Positions 1-7,525 are shown, numbered from the stretch's first letter. The stretch is DNA of 7,653 nt from Thermodesulfatator sp. (GCA_003978135.1 QOAL01000189.1:1-7653); one strand, 5' to 3'. Translations and numbers: made by a program. The notes: generated by a model not told the origin, from the letters alone.

Positions 1-13
1 GTAAATCTGAATA

Positions 14-59
14 GAGGGGGAGGGTGAGCCTGCTGAATTCAGGGGGCAGGCTGCCCCCT
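14..59 (+). promoter_or_regulatory. tilS ribosome binding site with competing RNA hairpins over the start
   Basis: The Shine-Dalgarno-like GAGGGGG (14-20) precedes the GTG at 24. AGGGGGCAG (41-49) and CTGCCCCCT (51-59) are perfect complements around a single base and would form an 8-bp hairpin within codons 6-12. Alternatively, AGCCTGC (27-33) pairs perfectly with GCAGGCT (46-52), while CCCCCT (54-59) can pair with the Shine-Dalgarno AGGGGG (15-20). The two folds share bases 46-52 and 54-59 and are mutually exclusive: one hides the ribosome binding site and the other frees it. The complementarity is read directly from the sequence; a regulatory role is inference. Confidence 0.4.
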
Positions 60-1559
60 TCCAAGGCTGATTTATCTCTGAAAAAAGGGAAAAATTCCCG
101 TCTTCTTGCCCGTTTCAAGGGCTTTGTACGCAAGGAAAGGCTTTTTGGCCCGAATTCCTCTATCCTTGTGGCTGTATCAGGAGGACCTGATTCAGTCTGC
201 CTTTTGCATTTGCTTTTTATCCTTTCCAGGAAATGGCCGCTCAAGCTGGCTGCAGCGCATTTTGACCACAGGCTACGTGGCGCCGAGTCACAGCGGGATA
301 TGAATTTTGTGCGTATGTTGTGCAAGGAAAATGCAATTTCCTTTTACACCTCCGAAGCTGACATAAAGGCAGAGGCCAAAAGAATGAAAAAGGGCATCCA
401 GGAAACTGCAAGACGTTTTCGGTACGCCTTTTTGAAAGACGTGGCCCAAAGAGAGGGATTCAATCTCATTGCCACAGGACATACCTGTGATGATCAGGCA
501 GAAGAGGTTCTTTTCCGGCTGTTAAGGGGAGCCGGCCCCTCAGGGCTTTCGGGGATCAGGCTCAAACGTAATGATGGAGTGATAAGACCTCTTTTGTTTT
601 GCAGAAAGGCAGAGATACTAGAGCATCTGAAAAAATATGGCATCCCCTACGTTACAGATTCGTCTAATAAGAGCCTTAAATATACCAGAAACAGGATACG
701 TACACTCATACCACTGATAGAAAAGGACATAAATCCTTCAGCAGTACATGCTGTTTACAGGGCCAGTAGGCTGCTGGCCGAGGAAAACCGTGCAATTCTT
801 GAAATGGCCGAAAGGTCTTACGATGACTGTTTAATGCCTGAGCTGAATTTCAGGGTCAAGGGCACAGGACTTAGCAGAAAAAAACTTGCGAGCTTGCCAA
901 GGGCAGTGAGGAAAAGAATTTTACAAAGGGCCATGATTGAAACAGGAGTTGATGCTGACCAGATAAAATTTGATCATCTGGAAAAATGCGATGAAATAGC
1001 CGTCTCAAGTCAGCCTTCTGCCTTTTATTCCTTACCAGGCGGGTTTGTGCTTGCCATGGTTCATAATTCCCTGCTCTTCCTCCATGAAATCGCGCTCAAG
1101 CAGGTTATTTCCCGGCAGGATGGAAATGATTCCTGCGTGGTAGCCGAGAGGCCTGGCAGATTTGTCTTGCCTTGGGGTGGTGAAATCAGGCTTGAGGAGA
1201 CTTCCCGTTTTAGTAAAGCAAAGCAGAAATCCGGTTGTTTCCCCCGTTCCCTTTATATTTCTCTTAAAAAGACGGACTTTCCTTTTTATGTTACCCAGCG
1301 TAAAAATGGTGACAGGTTCAAGCCCTACGGTTGGTCAGAAAGCACAAGACTAAAAAAATTTCTCATAAACAGGAGCATTCCCAGAATCATTCGGGACTGC
1401 CTGCCAGTGATTAGAAAAGACCACAGGATCGTGGCGGTAGGCGGCGTTGAAATCAGTCAGGATGCAACAGTGAGCTCAGAACATGAAAGATGTCTTCTCA
1501 TAGAGTGGACACCCGAAGAACTGACAGGTCTTTTCGCTTCTTTCAAAGCATCTTCTTAG
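24..1559 (+). CDS. tilS: tRNA(Ile)-lysidine synthetase
   Basis: TilS uses ATP to attach lysine to C34 of the CAU anticodon of a minor tRNA-Ile, so that it reads AUA and is charged with isoleucine; it is a cytoplasmic, normally essential enzyme. The 511-residue product has the N-type PP-loop SGGPDS at 52-57, the HFDHRLRG segment at 79-86, the GHTCDDQAEE motif at 152-161 and the RNRIR tRNA-contact segment at 222-226. A C-terminal TilS domain follows, with GDRF at 429-432 and IPRIIRDCLP at about 452-461. The start is GTG with a G-rich Shine-Dalgarno (14-20). An in-frame TAG lies at 12-14, and there is no ATG, GTG or TTG in frame before the PP-loop region, so this is the only canonical start. It gives about 25 residues more before the PP-loop than in B. 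subtilis TilS. Position 161 is Glu where the family usually has Thr. The family call is firm; the exact N-terminus is less sure. Confidence 0.96.
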   Translation: MSLLNSGGRLPPSKADLSLKKGKNSRLLARFKGFVRKERLFGPNSSILVAVSGGPDSVCLLHLLFILSRKWPLKLAAAHFDHRLRGAESQRDMNFVRMLCKENAISFYTSEADIKAEAKRMKKGIQETARRFRYAFLKDVAQREGFNLIATGHTCDDQAEEVLFRLLRGAGPSGLSGIRLKRNDGVIRPLLFCRKAEILEHLKKYGIPYVTDSSNKSLKYTRNRIRTLIPLIEKDINPSAVHAVYRASRLLAEENRAILEMAERSYDDCLMPELNFRVKGTGLSRKKLASLPRAVRKRILQRAMIETGVDADQIKFDHLEKCDEIAVSSQPSAFYSLPGGFVLAMVHNSLLFLHEIALKQVISRQDGNDSCVVAERPGRFVLPWGGEIRLEETSRFSKAKQKSGCFPRSLYISLKKTDFPFYVTQRKNGDRFKPYGWSESTRLKKFLINRSIPRIIRDCLPVIRKDHRIVAVGGVEISQDATVSSEHERCLLIEWTPEELTGLFASFKASS

Positions 1560-1607
1560 GAATGATAAATCATGGATATTGCAAAAATATCCCATTTTGG
1601 CTTGCAT

Positions 1608-1640
1608 TTGTCAAAGGGCTTAGTTTAATTATAGTATAAT
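1608..1640 (+). promoter_or_regulatory. Predicted sigma70-type promoter for the ftsH operon
   Basis: TTGTCA (1608-1613) matches the -35 consensus at five of six positions. It is followed after 16 bases by TATAGT (1630-1635), also five of six. A perfect TATAAT (1635-1640) overlaps this by one base, but its spacer to the same -35 would be 21, which is long. Transcription would start at about 1641-1648, giving an ftsH leader of roughly 50 bases. It sits in the only sizeable gap of the gene block, right before a gene with a strong ribosome binding site. Prediction from consensus only. Confidence 0.6.
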
Positions 1641-1648
1641 CTGTCAAC

Positions 1649-1699
1649 ATGGAGAAAATCTTGATTAATCTGACCGTTTACACGGAGGAAAATATTTGA
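1649..1699 (+). CDS. Possible 16-codon leader ORF overlapping the ftsH start
   Basis: An ATG at 1649 opens a 16-codon frame ([16 protein letters not shown]) whose TGA (1697-1699) overlaps the ftsH TTG (1696-1698) as TTGA. There is no Shine-Dalgarno before this ATG. If the perfect TATAAT at 1635-1640 is the -10 box, the transcript would begin at or within a few bases of the ATG, so translation could be nearly leaderless. The ftsH ribosome binding site lies inside this frame. A frame this short can easily arise by chance, and I recognise no homologue. Confidence 0.2.
   Translation: MEKILINLTVYTEENI
1684..1690 (+). promoter_or_regulatory. Strong ribosome binding site fixing the TTG start of ftsH
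   Basis: GGAGGAA lies seven bases (counting from the end of GGAGG) before TTG 1696. It is the best Shine-Dalgarno in the window and supports the rare TTG start. The protein read from there begins with the usual short N-terminus and first membrane helix of FtsH. Confidence 0.85.
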
Positions 1700-3546
1700 A
1701 TACGTTTTATAAAAATTTGAGTTTATGGCTTGTAATTGGCCTCGTTGTAGTCTTTCTTTTTAATCTCTTTAACAAGCCCCAGACCAAAATTCAGGAAATA
1801 ACCTATAGTGACTTTCTCTCTTACGTAGATAAGGGTCAGGTCGCAAAGGTGGTTTTGCAGGATGAAAAGGTAGAAGGTACATTTTTGAACAACACCCATT
1901 TCAAGACTGCTGTACCTTCCCAGGACCCGGACTTTATTCCTGAATTGAAAAAAAAGGGTGTAGTAATCGACGTTAGGCCTGCTGAAGAGACACCCTGGTA
2001 TTTAACTCTTCTTATCTCCTGGTTCCCCATGCTTCTCCTCATTGGCGTCTGGATATTTTTCATGCGCCAGATGCAGGCCGGAGGCGGCAGGGCCATGTCG
2101 TTCGGGCGGAGCAAGGCAAAGCTTCTCAACAGTCAGAACATCAAGATAACATTCAAGGATGTTGCTGGTGTGGATGAGGCCAAAGAAGAACTTACTGAAA
2201 TAATAGATTTTCTAAGAGATCCTCAGAAATTTACCAAGCTCGGGGGCAGAATCCCCAAGGGAGTGCTCCTTGTAGGTCCTCCAGGTACTGGAAAAACCCT
2301 GCTTGCCAAGGCCATTGCTGGTGAGGCAGGAGTCCCCTTTTTTAGCATAAGCGGTTCTGATTTTGTGGAAATGTTTGTTGGTGTCGGGGCATCCAGGGTC
2401 CGGGACTTATTTATTCAGGCAAAAAAACATGCGCCCTGCATCATTTTTATAGACGAAATAGATGCAGTTGGCAGACATCGTGGTGCCGGTTTAGGCGGCG
2501 GCCATGATGAAAGGGAACAGACCCTGAATCAACTCCTTGTAGAGATGGATGGCTTCGAGACTTCTGAGGGAGTTATAGTGATTTCAGCCACAAACCGGCC
2601 AGATGTTCTGGATCCCGCACTCTTGAGGCCTGGCCGTTTTGACCGACAGGTAACCGTTTCGGTGCCGGACGTGAAGGGAAGGGAGAAAATTCTCGAGGTG
2701 CACAGCACCAATACGCCGTTGGCCGATGACGTGGATCTTTCCGTTATCGCCAAGGGAACTCCTGGTTTTTCAGGCGCTGACCTGGAAAATTTAGTTAATG
2801 AAGCAGCACTCCTTGCAGCCAGGGCCGACAAGGACAAGGTGGAAATGGTGGACTTTGAAAAGGCCAAGGACAAGGTCCTTATGGGAGTGGAACGCAAGAG
2901 CATAATTATTTCAGACGAGGAGAAAAAGATTACAGCCTACCATGAGGCCGGCCATTGCCTCGCTGCCATGCTGCTGCCAGGTGCTGATCCTGTGCACAAG
3001 GTAACCATTATCCCGCGGGGCCAGGCACTGGGATTGACCCAGCAGCTTCCCGAAGATGAAAAGCATACCTACCCTAGAAGATACCTGCTGAACAACCTGA
3101 TCATATTGCTCGGCGGAAGGGTTGCCGAGGAGCTTGTATTTGATGAGCTGACCACGGGAGCTGGCAACGATATAGAAAGGGTGTCCTATCTGGCCAGAAA
3201 GATGGTGTGTGAGTGGGGAATGAGTGATGATATAGGCCCGGTGGCCTTTGCCAAGCAGAACCAGGAGGTCTTTCTCGGCCGTGATTTTGGACACGTAAAG
3301 GAATACAGTGAGGCCACTGCTGAAAAGATAGACATGGCCATAGAAAAAATAGTCAAGGATTCCTATCAAAAGACCATAAGCCTGCTGAAAGAAAACATGG
3401 GATGTCTGCACAAGCTGGCTGAAGAGCTTCTGGAGAAGGAATCGCTTGACTCTCGGGAAATTGAGGCACTCATGGCTGAGTGTCGAAAAGAAAAGGGAGA
3501 GCAGGTATCTGATAATCCGGAGAACAGCGATTCTGCCGGAAAATGA
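1696..3546 (+). CDS. ftsH: ATP-dependent zinc metalloprotease FtsH
   Basis: Membrane-anchored hexameric AAA+ protease that extracts and degrades misfolded membrane proteins and selected cytosolic regulators. The 616-residue protein has TM helix 1 at about 9-26, a periplasmic domain to about 100 and TM helix 2 at about 101-123. The AAA+ module carries Walker A GPPGTGKT 194-201, pore-loop MFVG 226-229, Walker B FIDEID 251-256, and the second region of homology with arginine fingers R314 and R317. The M41 peptidase domain has the zinc site HEAGH 416-420 and a probable third ligand at D492. All catalytic residues are present and the length is normal. The tail is short, polar and acidic. The start is TTG, as set by the strong ribosome binding site. 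The stop overlaps the folP start by ATGA. In E. coli ftsH is likewise followed by folP and glmM. Confidence 0.98.
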   Translation: MNTFYKNLSLWLVIGLVVVFLFNLFNKPQTKIQEITYSDFLSYVDKGQVAKVVLQDEKVEGTFLNNTHFKTAVPSQDPDFIPELKKKGVVIDVRPAEETPWYLTLLISWFPMLLLIGVWIFFMRQMQAGGGRAMSFGRSKAKLLNSQNIKITFKDVAGVDEAKEELTEIIDFLRDPQKFTKLGGRIPKGVLLVGPPGTGKTLLAKAIAGEAGVPFFSISGSDFVEMFVGVGASRVRDLFIQAKKHAPCIIFIDEIDAVGRHRGAGLGGGHDEREQTLNQLLVEMDGFETSEGVIVISATNRPDVLDPALLRPGRFDRQVTVSVPDVKGREKILEVHSTNTPLADDVDLSVIAKGTPGFSGADLENLVNEAALLAARADKDKVEMVDFEKAKDKVLMGVERKSIIISDEEKKITAYHEAGHCLAAMLLPGADPVHKVTIIPRGQALGLTQQLPEDEKHTYPRRYLLNNLIILLGGRVAEELVFDELTTGAGNDIERVSYLARKMVCEWGMSDDIGPVAFAKQNQEVFLGRDFGHVKEYSEATAEKIDMAIEKIVKDSYQKTISLLKENMGCLHKLAEELLEKESLDSREIEALMAECRKEKGEQVSDNPENSDSAGK

Positions 3547-4403
3547 CAGAAAATGTCATAAAGTGCAAAGACAGGAAACTGCCATGGGGCAGGGATACCC
3601 TTGTCATGGGTATCCTTAATGTTACACCCGATTCCTTTTCAGATGGGGGAATGTTTGTCCGGGTTGACACTGCATTGGAACAGGCTGCTTCCATGGTCAG
3701 GGAGGGTGCGCACATTATTGACATTGGTGGTGAATCCACCAGGCCCTATTCTGAGCCCGTTTCCGTGAACGAAGAACTGGATCGGGTTATTCCTGTTATC
3801 AGGGCAGTTAGATCTGTTACGGATTGTCCAATATCCATAGATACCACCAAGGCAGAAGTTGCCAGGAATGCTGTTGAGGCTGGCGCTGATATGGTAAATG
3901 ATATCAGCGGATTAAGGCATGACAGCGACATGGCTGACTTGGTGCGCGATATGGATGTACCTGTAGTGCTAATGCACATGAGGGGAACTCCTCAGGACAT
4001 GCAGAATAATCCTTTCTATCATGATGTGGTAAAGGAAGTGGATGAATTTTTCCAGGAAAGGATAGCATTCTGCACGAGAAAGGGCATTAGTCCTGAAAAG
4101 ATAATAATCGATCCGGGCATTGGATTTGGTAAAAGATTCGAAGACAACCTGGATATAATTAATGGTCTGAAAAGGTTTACAAGACATGGTGTTCCAGTAA
4201 TGGTCGGACCTTCCAGGAAGGCCTTCCTCGGACAGATAACAGGCAAGAAAAATCCTTCGGACAGGGATTTTGCAACGGCCGGTGCGGCAGCTGCCTGTGC
4301 AATGAACGGGGCGTCCATAATCAGAGTACATAATGTATCCATTGTGGCCGATGCCTTGAAGGTTATTGATGCACTCAGAATCAGACTCAGGCTGATGAAT
4401 TGA
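3543..4403 (+). CDS. folP: Dihydropteroate synthase
   Basis: Condenses 6-hydroxymethyl-7,8-dihydropterin diphosphate with p-aminobenzoate to give 7,8-dihydropteroate in folate synthesis; it is the target of sulfonamides. The 286-residue TIM-barrel protein is full length. Pterin- and pABA-site motifs are intact: MGILNVTPDSFSDGG 22-36, GGESTRP 62-68, IDTT 99-102, ND 119-120, MHMRGTP 144-150, DPGIGFGK 190-197 and SRK 224-226. F32 and P68 match the E. coli residues (F28, P64) whose changes give sulfonamide resistance, so the common resistance substitutions are absent. The last motif reads RVHNV (261-265) where RVHDV is usual. The start ATG overlaps the ftsH stop by four bases. Only a GGA lies just before it, too close for a normal Shine-Dalgarno, so translation is probably coupled to ftsH. 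Confidence 0.97.
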   Translation: MTENVIKCKDRKLPWGRDTLVMGILNVTPDSFSDGGMFVRVDTALEQAASMVREGAHIIDIGGESTRPYSEPVSVNEELDRVIPVIRAVRSVTDCPISIDTTKAEVARNAVEAGADMVNDISGLRHDSDMADLVRDMDVPVVLMHMRGTPQDMQNNPFYHDVVKEVDEFFQERIAFCTRKGISPEKIIIDPGIGFGKRFEDNLDIINGLKRFTRHGVPVMVGPSRKAFLGQITGKKNPSDRDFATAGAAAACAMNGASIIRVHNVSIVADALKVIDALRIRLRLMN

Positions 4404-4409
4404 TGGCCC

Positions 4410-4415
4410 GGGGAG
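4410..4415 (+). promoter_or_regulatory. Shine-Dalgarno serving a minicistron ahead of cdaA
   Basis: GGGGAG lies seven bases before GTG 4423, ideal for that codon, but 29 bases before the cdaA ATG, too far to serve it directly. cdaA itself has only an AGG touching its ATG. This suggests that ribosomes load here and reach cdaA by reinitiation. Confidence 0.4.
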
Positions 4416-4422
4416 ATATTTT

Positions 4423-4443
4423 GTGAAACGAGACAGTATATAG
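4423..4443 (+). CDS. Possible six-codon minicistron coupled to cdaA
   Basis: GTG 4423 opens a six-codon frame (MKRDSI) ending in TAG 4441-4443. The cdaA ATG follows after a single base, the same stop-N-ATG spacing as between cdaA and cdaR. The frame has a well placed GGGGAG Shine-Dalgarno, while cdaA has none at a normal distance. It may be a coupling device that sets cdaA translation, with no function for the peptide itself. It is very short and could be accidental. Confidence 0.3.
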   Translation: MKRDSI

Positions 4444-4444
4444 G

Positions 4445-5242
4445 ATGTTTGAGGCCATTCACCAGTATATACCCCTTATGAGATGGCAGGATGTGGTCGA
4501 CATCCTCCTGGTGGCCTTTATCATTTACAGGATAATGGTGCTTATCAGGGGCACCAGGGCTGTACAGATGGCAGCCGGCCTGGGAATAATCGTTCTTATC
4601 TATTTTGTTGCTCGTCAGCTTGGCCTCTATACGCTTCACTGGCTCCTGGGTACGGCCCTGAGCTCAATTTTTCTCTTGGTAGTAATTGTTTTTCAAGACG
4701 ACATCAGGCGGGTGCTGACCCAGTTCGGGCAGGCCCCCTTTTTGAAATACAAGGTTAAGACCTTTCATGCCCTGGAAGAAGTAGCCAAGGCAGCATCTGA
4801 GATGTCAAATCACAGGACCGGTGCCCTTGTGGTTTTGGAGAGGACCGTAGGTCTGAATGAATTCATGGAGACAGGAACCAGGATTGATGCAGAGGTGACA
4901 CGAATTCTTTTGAATACCATTTTTGCCAAGTGTACCCCTCTCCATGATGGTGCCGTAATTATTCAAGGGGGAAGACTGGCCGCAGCAGGCTGCGTGCTCC
5001 CCCTTACGTCAAACCCCGGGATAAGCAGGAGGCTGGGCACCAGGCACCGGGCTGGTATTGGTATTACAGAGGAGACGGATGCCGTTACTGTTATAGTTTC
5101 AGAAGAGACCGGAAGTATTTCAGTTGCCATAGCTGGAAGGATAACAAGAGATATAGATCCTGGCACATTGAGGAGGATCTTGCATAACAGTTTTGCCCCA
5201 GAGGAAGCGGAAAAATCCTGGTGGCGCTTCAGGCTGAAATAG
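4445..5242 (+). CDS. cdaA: Diadenylate cyclase CdaA (DisA_N domain, membrane type)
   Basis: Makes the second messenger c-di-AMP from two ATP at the inner face of the cytoplasmic membrane. The 265-residue protein has three predicted TM helices at about 16-34, 39-59 and 65-83. A short linker leads to the DAC domain (about 100-240), which has GALVVLER 126-133, the catalytic DGA at 168-170, the ATP-binding GTRHRA at 198-203 and SEETGSIS at 219-226. This is the CdaA (DacA/YbbP) architecture, and its length and motif positions are close to B. subtilis CdaA. An in-frame TGA at 4424-4426 limits upstream extension. ATG 4445 is favoured over ATG 4478, which also lacks a ribosome binding site. The adjacent cdaR and glmM match the conserved Firmicute cdaA-cdaR-glmM cluster and support the call. 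Confidence 0.96.
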   Translation: MFEAIHQYIPLMRWQDVVDILLVAFIIYRIMVLIRGTRAVQMAAGLGIIVLIYFVARQLGLYTLHWLLGTALSSIFLLVVIVFQDDIRRVLTQFGQAPFLKYKVKTFHALEEVAKAASEMSNHRTGALVVLERTVGLNEFMETGTRIDAEVTRILLNTIFAKCTPLHDGAVIIQGGRLAAAGCVLPLTSNPGISRRLGTRHRAGIGITEETDAVTVIVSEETGSISVAIAGRITRDIDPGTLRRILHNSFAPEEAEKSWWRFRLK

Positions 5243-5243
5243 C

Positions 5244-6170
5244 ATGTGGTGGAAGGATTTAATCACAAGGGACTGGTTGCTAAAGATACTTGCACTGAGT
5301 TTTTCAGTGCTGTTGTGGTCTTTTGTAGTGGGCCAGGAAAAGGCAGAAATAGGGATACCAGTGCCCCTGGAGATAGTAAATCTGCCGCCAAATCTTGTTA
5401 TCGCCAATGATATTCCTTCTTCCATTGAACTGCGTGTGTTTGGCCCCAGGAGTATCATCAAGAATATTGCCAGCAAGAACCTGACAAAGGTCATAGATCT
5501 CAAGGAGGCTACTCCCGGTAAACAGCTCATCCATTTTTCACCTGATGATTTCAGCCTTCCAAGGGGACTCAAGGTACTCAGGATCAGGCCAAATATAATA
5601 GAAATCAGTCTGGAACCACTGCTTAGGAAAAGGCTTCAGGTCAAGCCCGTTCTCTTGAATTCCGTGGCACCTGGTTACGAGGTTGAAAGGGTATACGTGG
5701 ACCCGAGGGAAACCCAGATAAGCGGTGCTGCCAAAGAGGTGGCCACGCTCAAGTATCTGGAACTAAATCCCATAAATCTAAAGGATGCCAGGGAGACCTT
5801 TAGCGAGGAGGTCGGTCTAAATCTTCAGGGCCTCCATATCGCGGTTGAAGGTCCCAGTAAGTTTAAGGTCACTGTTTTTATCAGGCCGGCTCATGGAGAG
5901 AAGAAAATTCATCATGTGCCCTTAAGGATTAAAAAGGGCGATTATGCCGTTTCTGTATGGCCTTCAGAGATCAGTGTAAAGCTTGAAGGTGAAAAACCAG
6001 CTCTTAATAAAATAAAAATCGAGCAGATTAAGGCCACCATAGATGTAAGCGGCCTGGAACCGGGGAGCCATAAACTTACCCCTGCTGTGGAAGTTCCTCC
6101 AGGATTCAAGTGTACGGGCACCGTTCCTGAAAAGATAAAGGTGAGGGTTAAGAGGAAGAGATTGAAATGA
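5244..6170 (+). CDS. cdaR: YbbR-domain membrane protein, CdaA regulator CdaR
   Basis: In Firmicutes CdaR binds CdaA and modulates c-di-AMP synthesis from the outer side of the membrane. The 308-residue protein has a short cytoplasmic N-terminus, one TM helix or uncleaved signal anchor at about 11-30, and then a beta-rich extracytoplasmic part. I see three YbbR-like repeats at roughly 38-126, 130-216 and 230-304, the third being the most diverged; Firmicute CdaR proteins often have three or four. The tail is strongly basic (RVKRKRLK, 301-308). The start ATG follows the cdaA stop after one base, with AGG (5231-5233) ten bases upstream, which indicates translational coupling to its partner. Sequence conservation in this family is low, so the call rests on the anchor-plus-repeat layout and on its position between cdaA and glmM. 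In a diderm organism the repeats would be periplasmic. Confidence 0.9.
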   Translation: MWWKDLITRDWLLKILALSFSVLLWSFVVGQEKAEIGIPVPLEIVNLPPNLVIANDIPSSIELRVFGPRSIIKNIASKNLTKVIDLKEATPGKQLIHFSPDDFSLPRGLKVLRIRPNIIEISLEPLLRKRLQVKPVLLNSVAPGYEVERVYVDPRETQISGAAKEVATLKYLELNPINLKDARETFSEEVGLNLQGLHIAVEGPSKFKVTVFIRPAHGEKKIHHVPLRIKKGDYAVSVWPSEISVKLEGEKPALNKIKIEQIKATIDVSGLEPGSHKLTPAVEVPPGFKCTGTVPEKIKVRVKRKRLK

Positions 6171-7525
6171 GAAAGTTATTTGGAACAGACGGAGTACGGG
6201 GTCTTGCCAACGTCTATCCCATGACTACTGATGTGGCAATGAATCTTGGAAGGGCTGTTGCATATGTCTTCAGAAACAGCAGGAACCGCCGTCCAAGGAT
6301 TCTCATAGGAAAGGATACCAGGCTTTCATGTTACATGCTGGAAAATGCACTGGCAGCAGGTATTTGTTCCATGGGCGTTGATGTTCTTCTGATTGGTCCC
6401 ATGCCTACGCCGGCCATTGCTTTTTTGACTGAAAGCATGAGGGCCGACGCCGGGGTTGTAATTTCCGCATCTCACAATCCTTTCCAGGATAACGGAATAA
6501 AGCTTTTTTCCCATGATGGATTTAAGCTCCCTGATCATGTAGAGGCCAGGATCGAGGAATTGATGGATGCTTCTTCCCTGGAAAAGGAAATGCCCACAGG
6601 TGAAGGCGTCGGGCGGGCATACAGGATAGATGATGCCAGGGGACGTTATATAGTATTCCTGAAACATACCTTCCCCAAGGACCTGGCCCTGGACGGTCTT
6701 AAAATAGTGCTGGATTGTGCCAATGGTGCGACCTACAAGGTAGCTCCGGCAGTTTTCGAGGAACTTGGAGCCCATGTGACCAAGCTGGGTATACAGCCCA
6801 ATGGTACCAATATCAACGAGGCCTGTGGAGCGCTTTATCCTGAAACCATGCAGGAAGAGGTCAGAAACAGCGGTGCTGATATGGGTATTGCACTGGATGG
6901 TGACGGCGACAGGGTCATTGTGGTGGATGAAAAGGGAAATGTGGTGGATGGTGATCATATCATGGCCATTTGCGCAAAACACATGATAGAAAACCGGCGG
7001 CTGAACTATAACACGGTCGTGGCGACAGTAATGAGCAATATGGGCCTTGAAAAGGCCCTGGATGGAATGGGAGGCAGGCTCATTCGTACCAAGGTGGGGG
7101 ACAGGTACGTGGTAGAGGCCATGAGGGAAAAGGGGTACAATTTTGGCGGAGAACAGTCAGGCCACCTTGTATTCATGGACCATATTACCACAGGCGACGG
7201 CATCCTTGCTGCATTGCAGCTGCTTGCAGTTATGCAAAGGACCAGGCGGCCTCTTTCAGAGCTAGCCTCTGTCATGGAGACATTTCCACAGGTGCTGTAT
7301 AACGTGCGTCTCAGGGCAAAAAAATCTCCAGAAGAAATCCCCGGACTTCTTGAATCAAGGCAAGGTTTTGAAGAAGAGCTGCAGGGCAGGGGACGGATAC
7401 TGATTCGTTCTTCAGGTACTGAGCCTGTGATAAGGGTTATGGTGGAAGGAGAGGATGCAGATCAGATAGAACGCATTGCCGGTGCAATGGTTGAACATAT
7501 TGAAAAAAATTGTGATACGGAATAA
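6167..7525 (+). CDS. glmM: Phosphoglucosamine mutase
   Basis: Converts glucosamine-6-phosphate to glucosamine-1-phosphate, the step before GlmU on the way to UDP-GlcNAc for peptidoglycan and lipopolysaccharide. The 452-residue cytosolic enzyme has all four phosphohexomutase signatures: the N-terminal LFGTDGVRG at 4-12, the active-site SASHNP at 100-105 with phosphoserine S102 (same number as in E. coli GlmM), the metal loop DGDGDR 244-249, the sugar-recognition GGEQSGH 327-333 and the phosphate-binding RSSGTEP 414-420. The start ATG overlaps the cdaR stop by ATGA, with GAGGA (6152-6156) about ten bases upstream. In Firmicutes GlmM can bind and inhibit CdaA, so its linkage to cdaA and cdaR may have regulatory as well as metabolic meaning. 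Length and motifs are normal. Confidence 0.98.
   Translation: MRKLFGTDGVRGLANVYPMTTDVAMNLGRAVAYVFRNSRNRRPRILIGKDTRLSCYMLENALAAGICSMGVDVLLIGPMPTPAIAFLTESMRADAGVVISASHNPFQDNGIKLFSHDGFKLPDHVEARIEELMDASSLEKEMPTGEGVGRAYRIDDARGRYIVFLKHTFPKDLALDGLKIVLDCANGATYKVAPAVFEELGAHVTKLGIQPNGTNINEACGALYPETMQEEVRNSGADMGIALDGDGDRVIVVDEKGNVVDGDHIMAICAKHMIENRRLNYNTVVATVMSNMGLEKALDGMGGRLIRTKVGDRYVVEAMREKGYNFGGEQSGHLVFMDHITTGDGILAALQLLAVMQRTRRPLSELASVMETFPQVLYNVRLRAKKSPEEIPGLLESRQGFEEELQGRGRILIRSSGTEPVIRVMVEGEDADQIERIAGAMVEHIEKNCDTE

Noticed and set aside
1590..1600. CCCATTTT resembling the -10 of a heat-shock sigma32 promoter before ftsH, which is heat-shock controlled in E. coli.
   Set aside because: No CTTGAA-like -35 lies 13-15 bases upstream, and a good sigma70-type promoter lies just downstream.
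1581..1605. Weak GCAA/TTGC and CAAAA/TTTTG pairings after tilS as a possible terminator.
   Set aside because: The stems are four to five mostly A/T pairs with no T-run; not a credible intrinsic terminator.
2911..4639. Long open frames on the - strand opposite ftsH and folP (for example 2911-3411 and 4019-4639).
   Set aside because: They lie opposite genes with complete, motif-rich products, and their translations show no recognisable domain. They are shadows of the sense genes.
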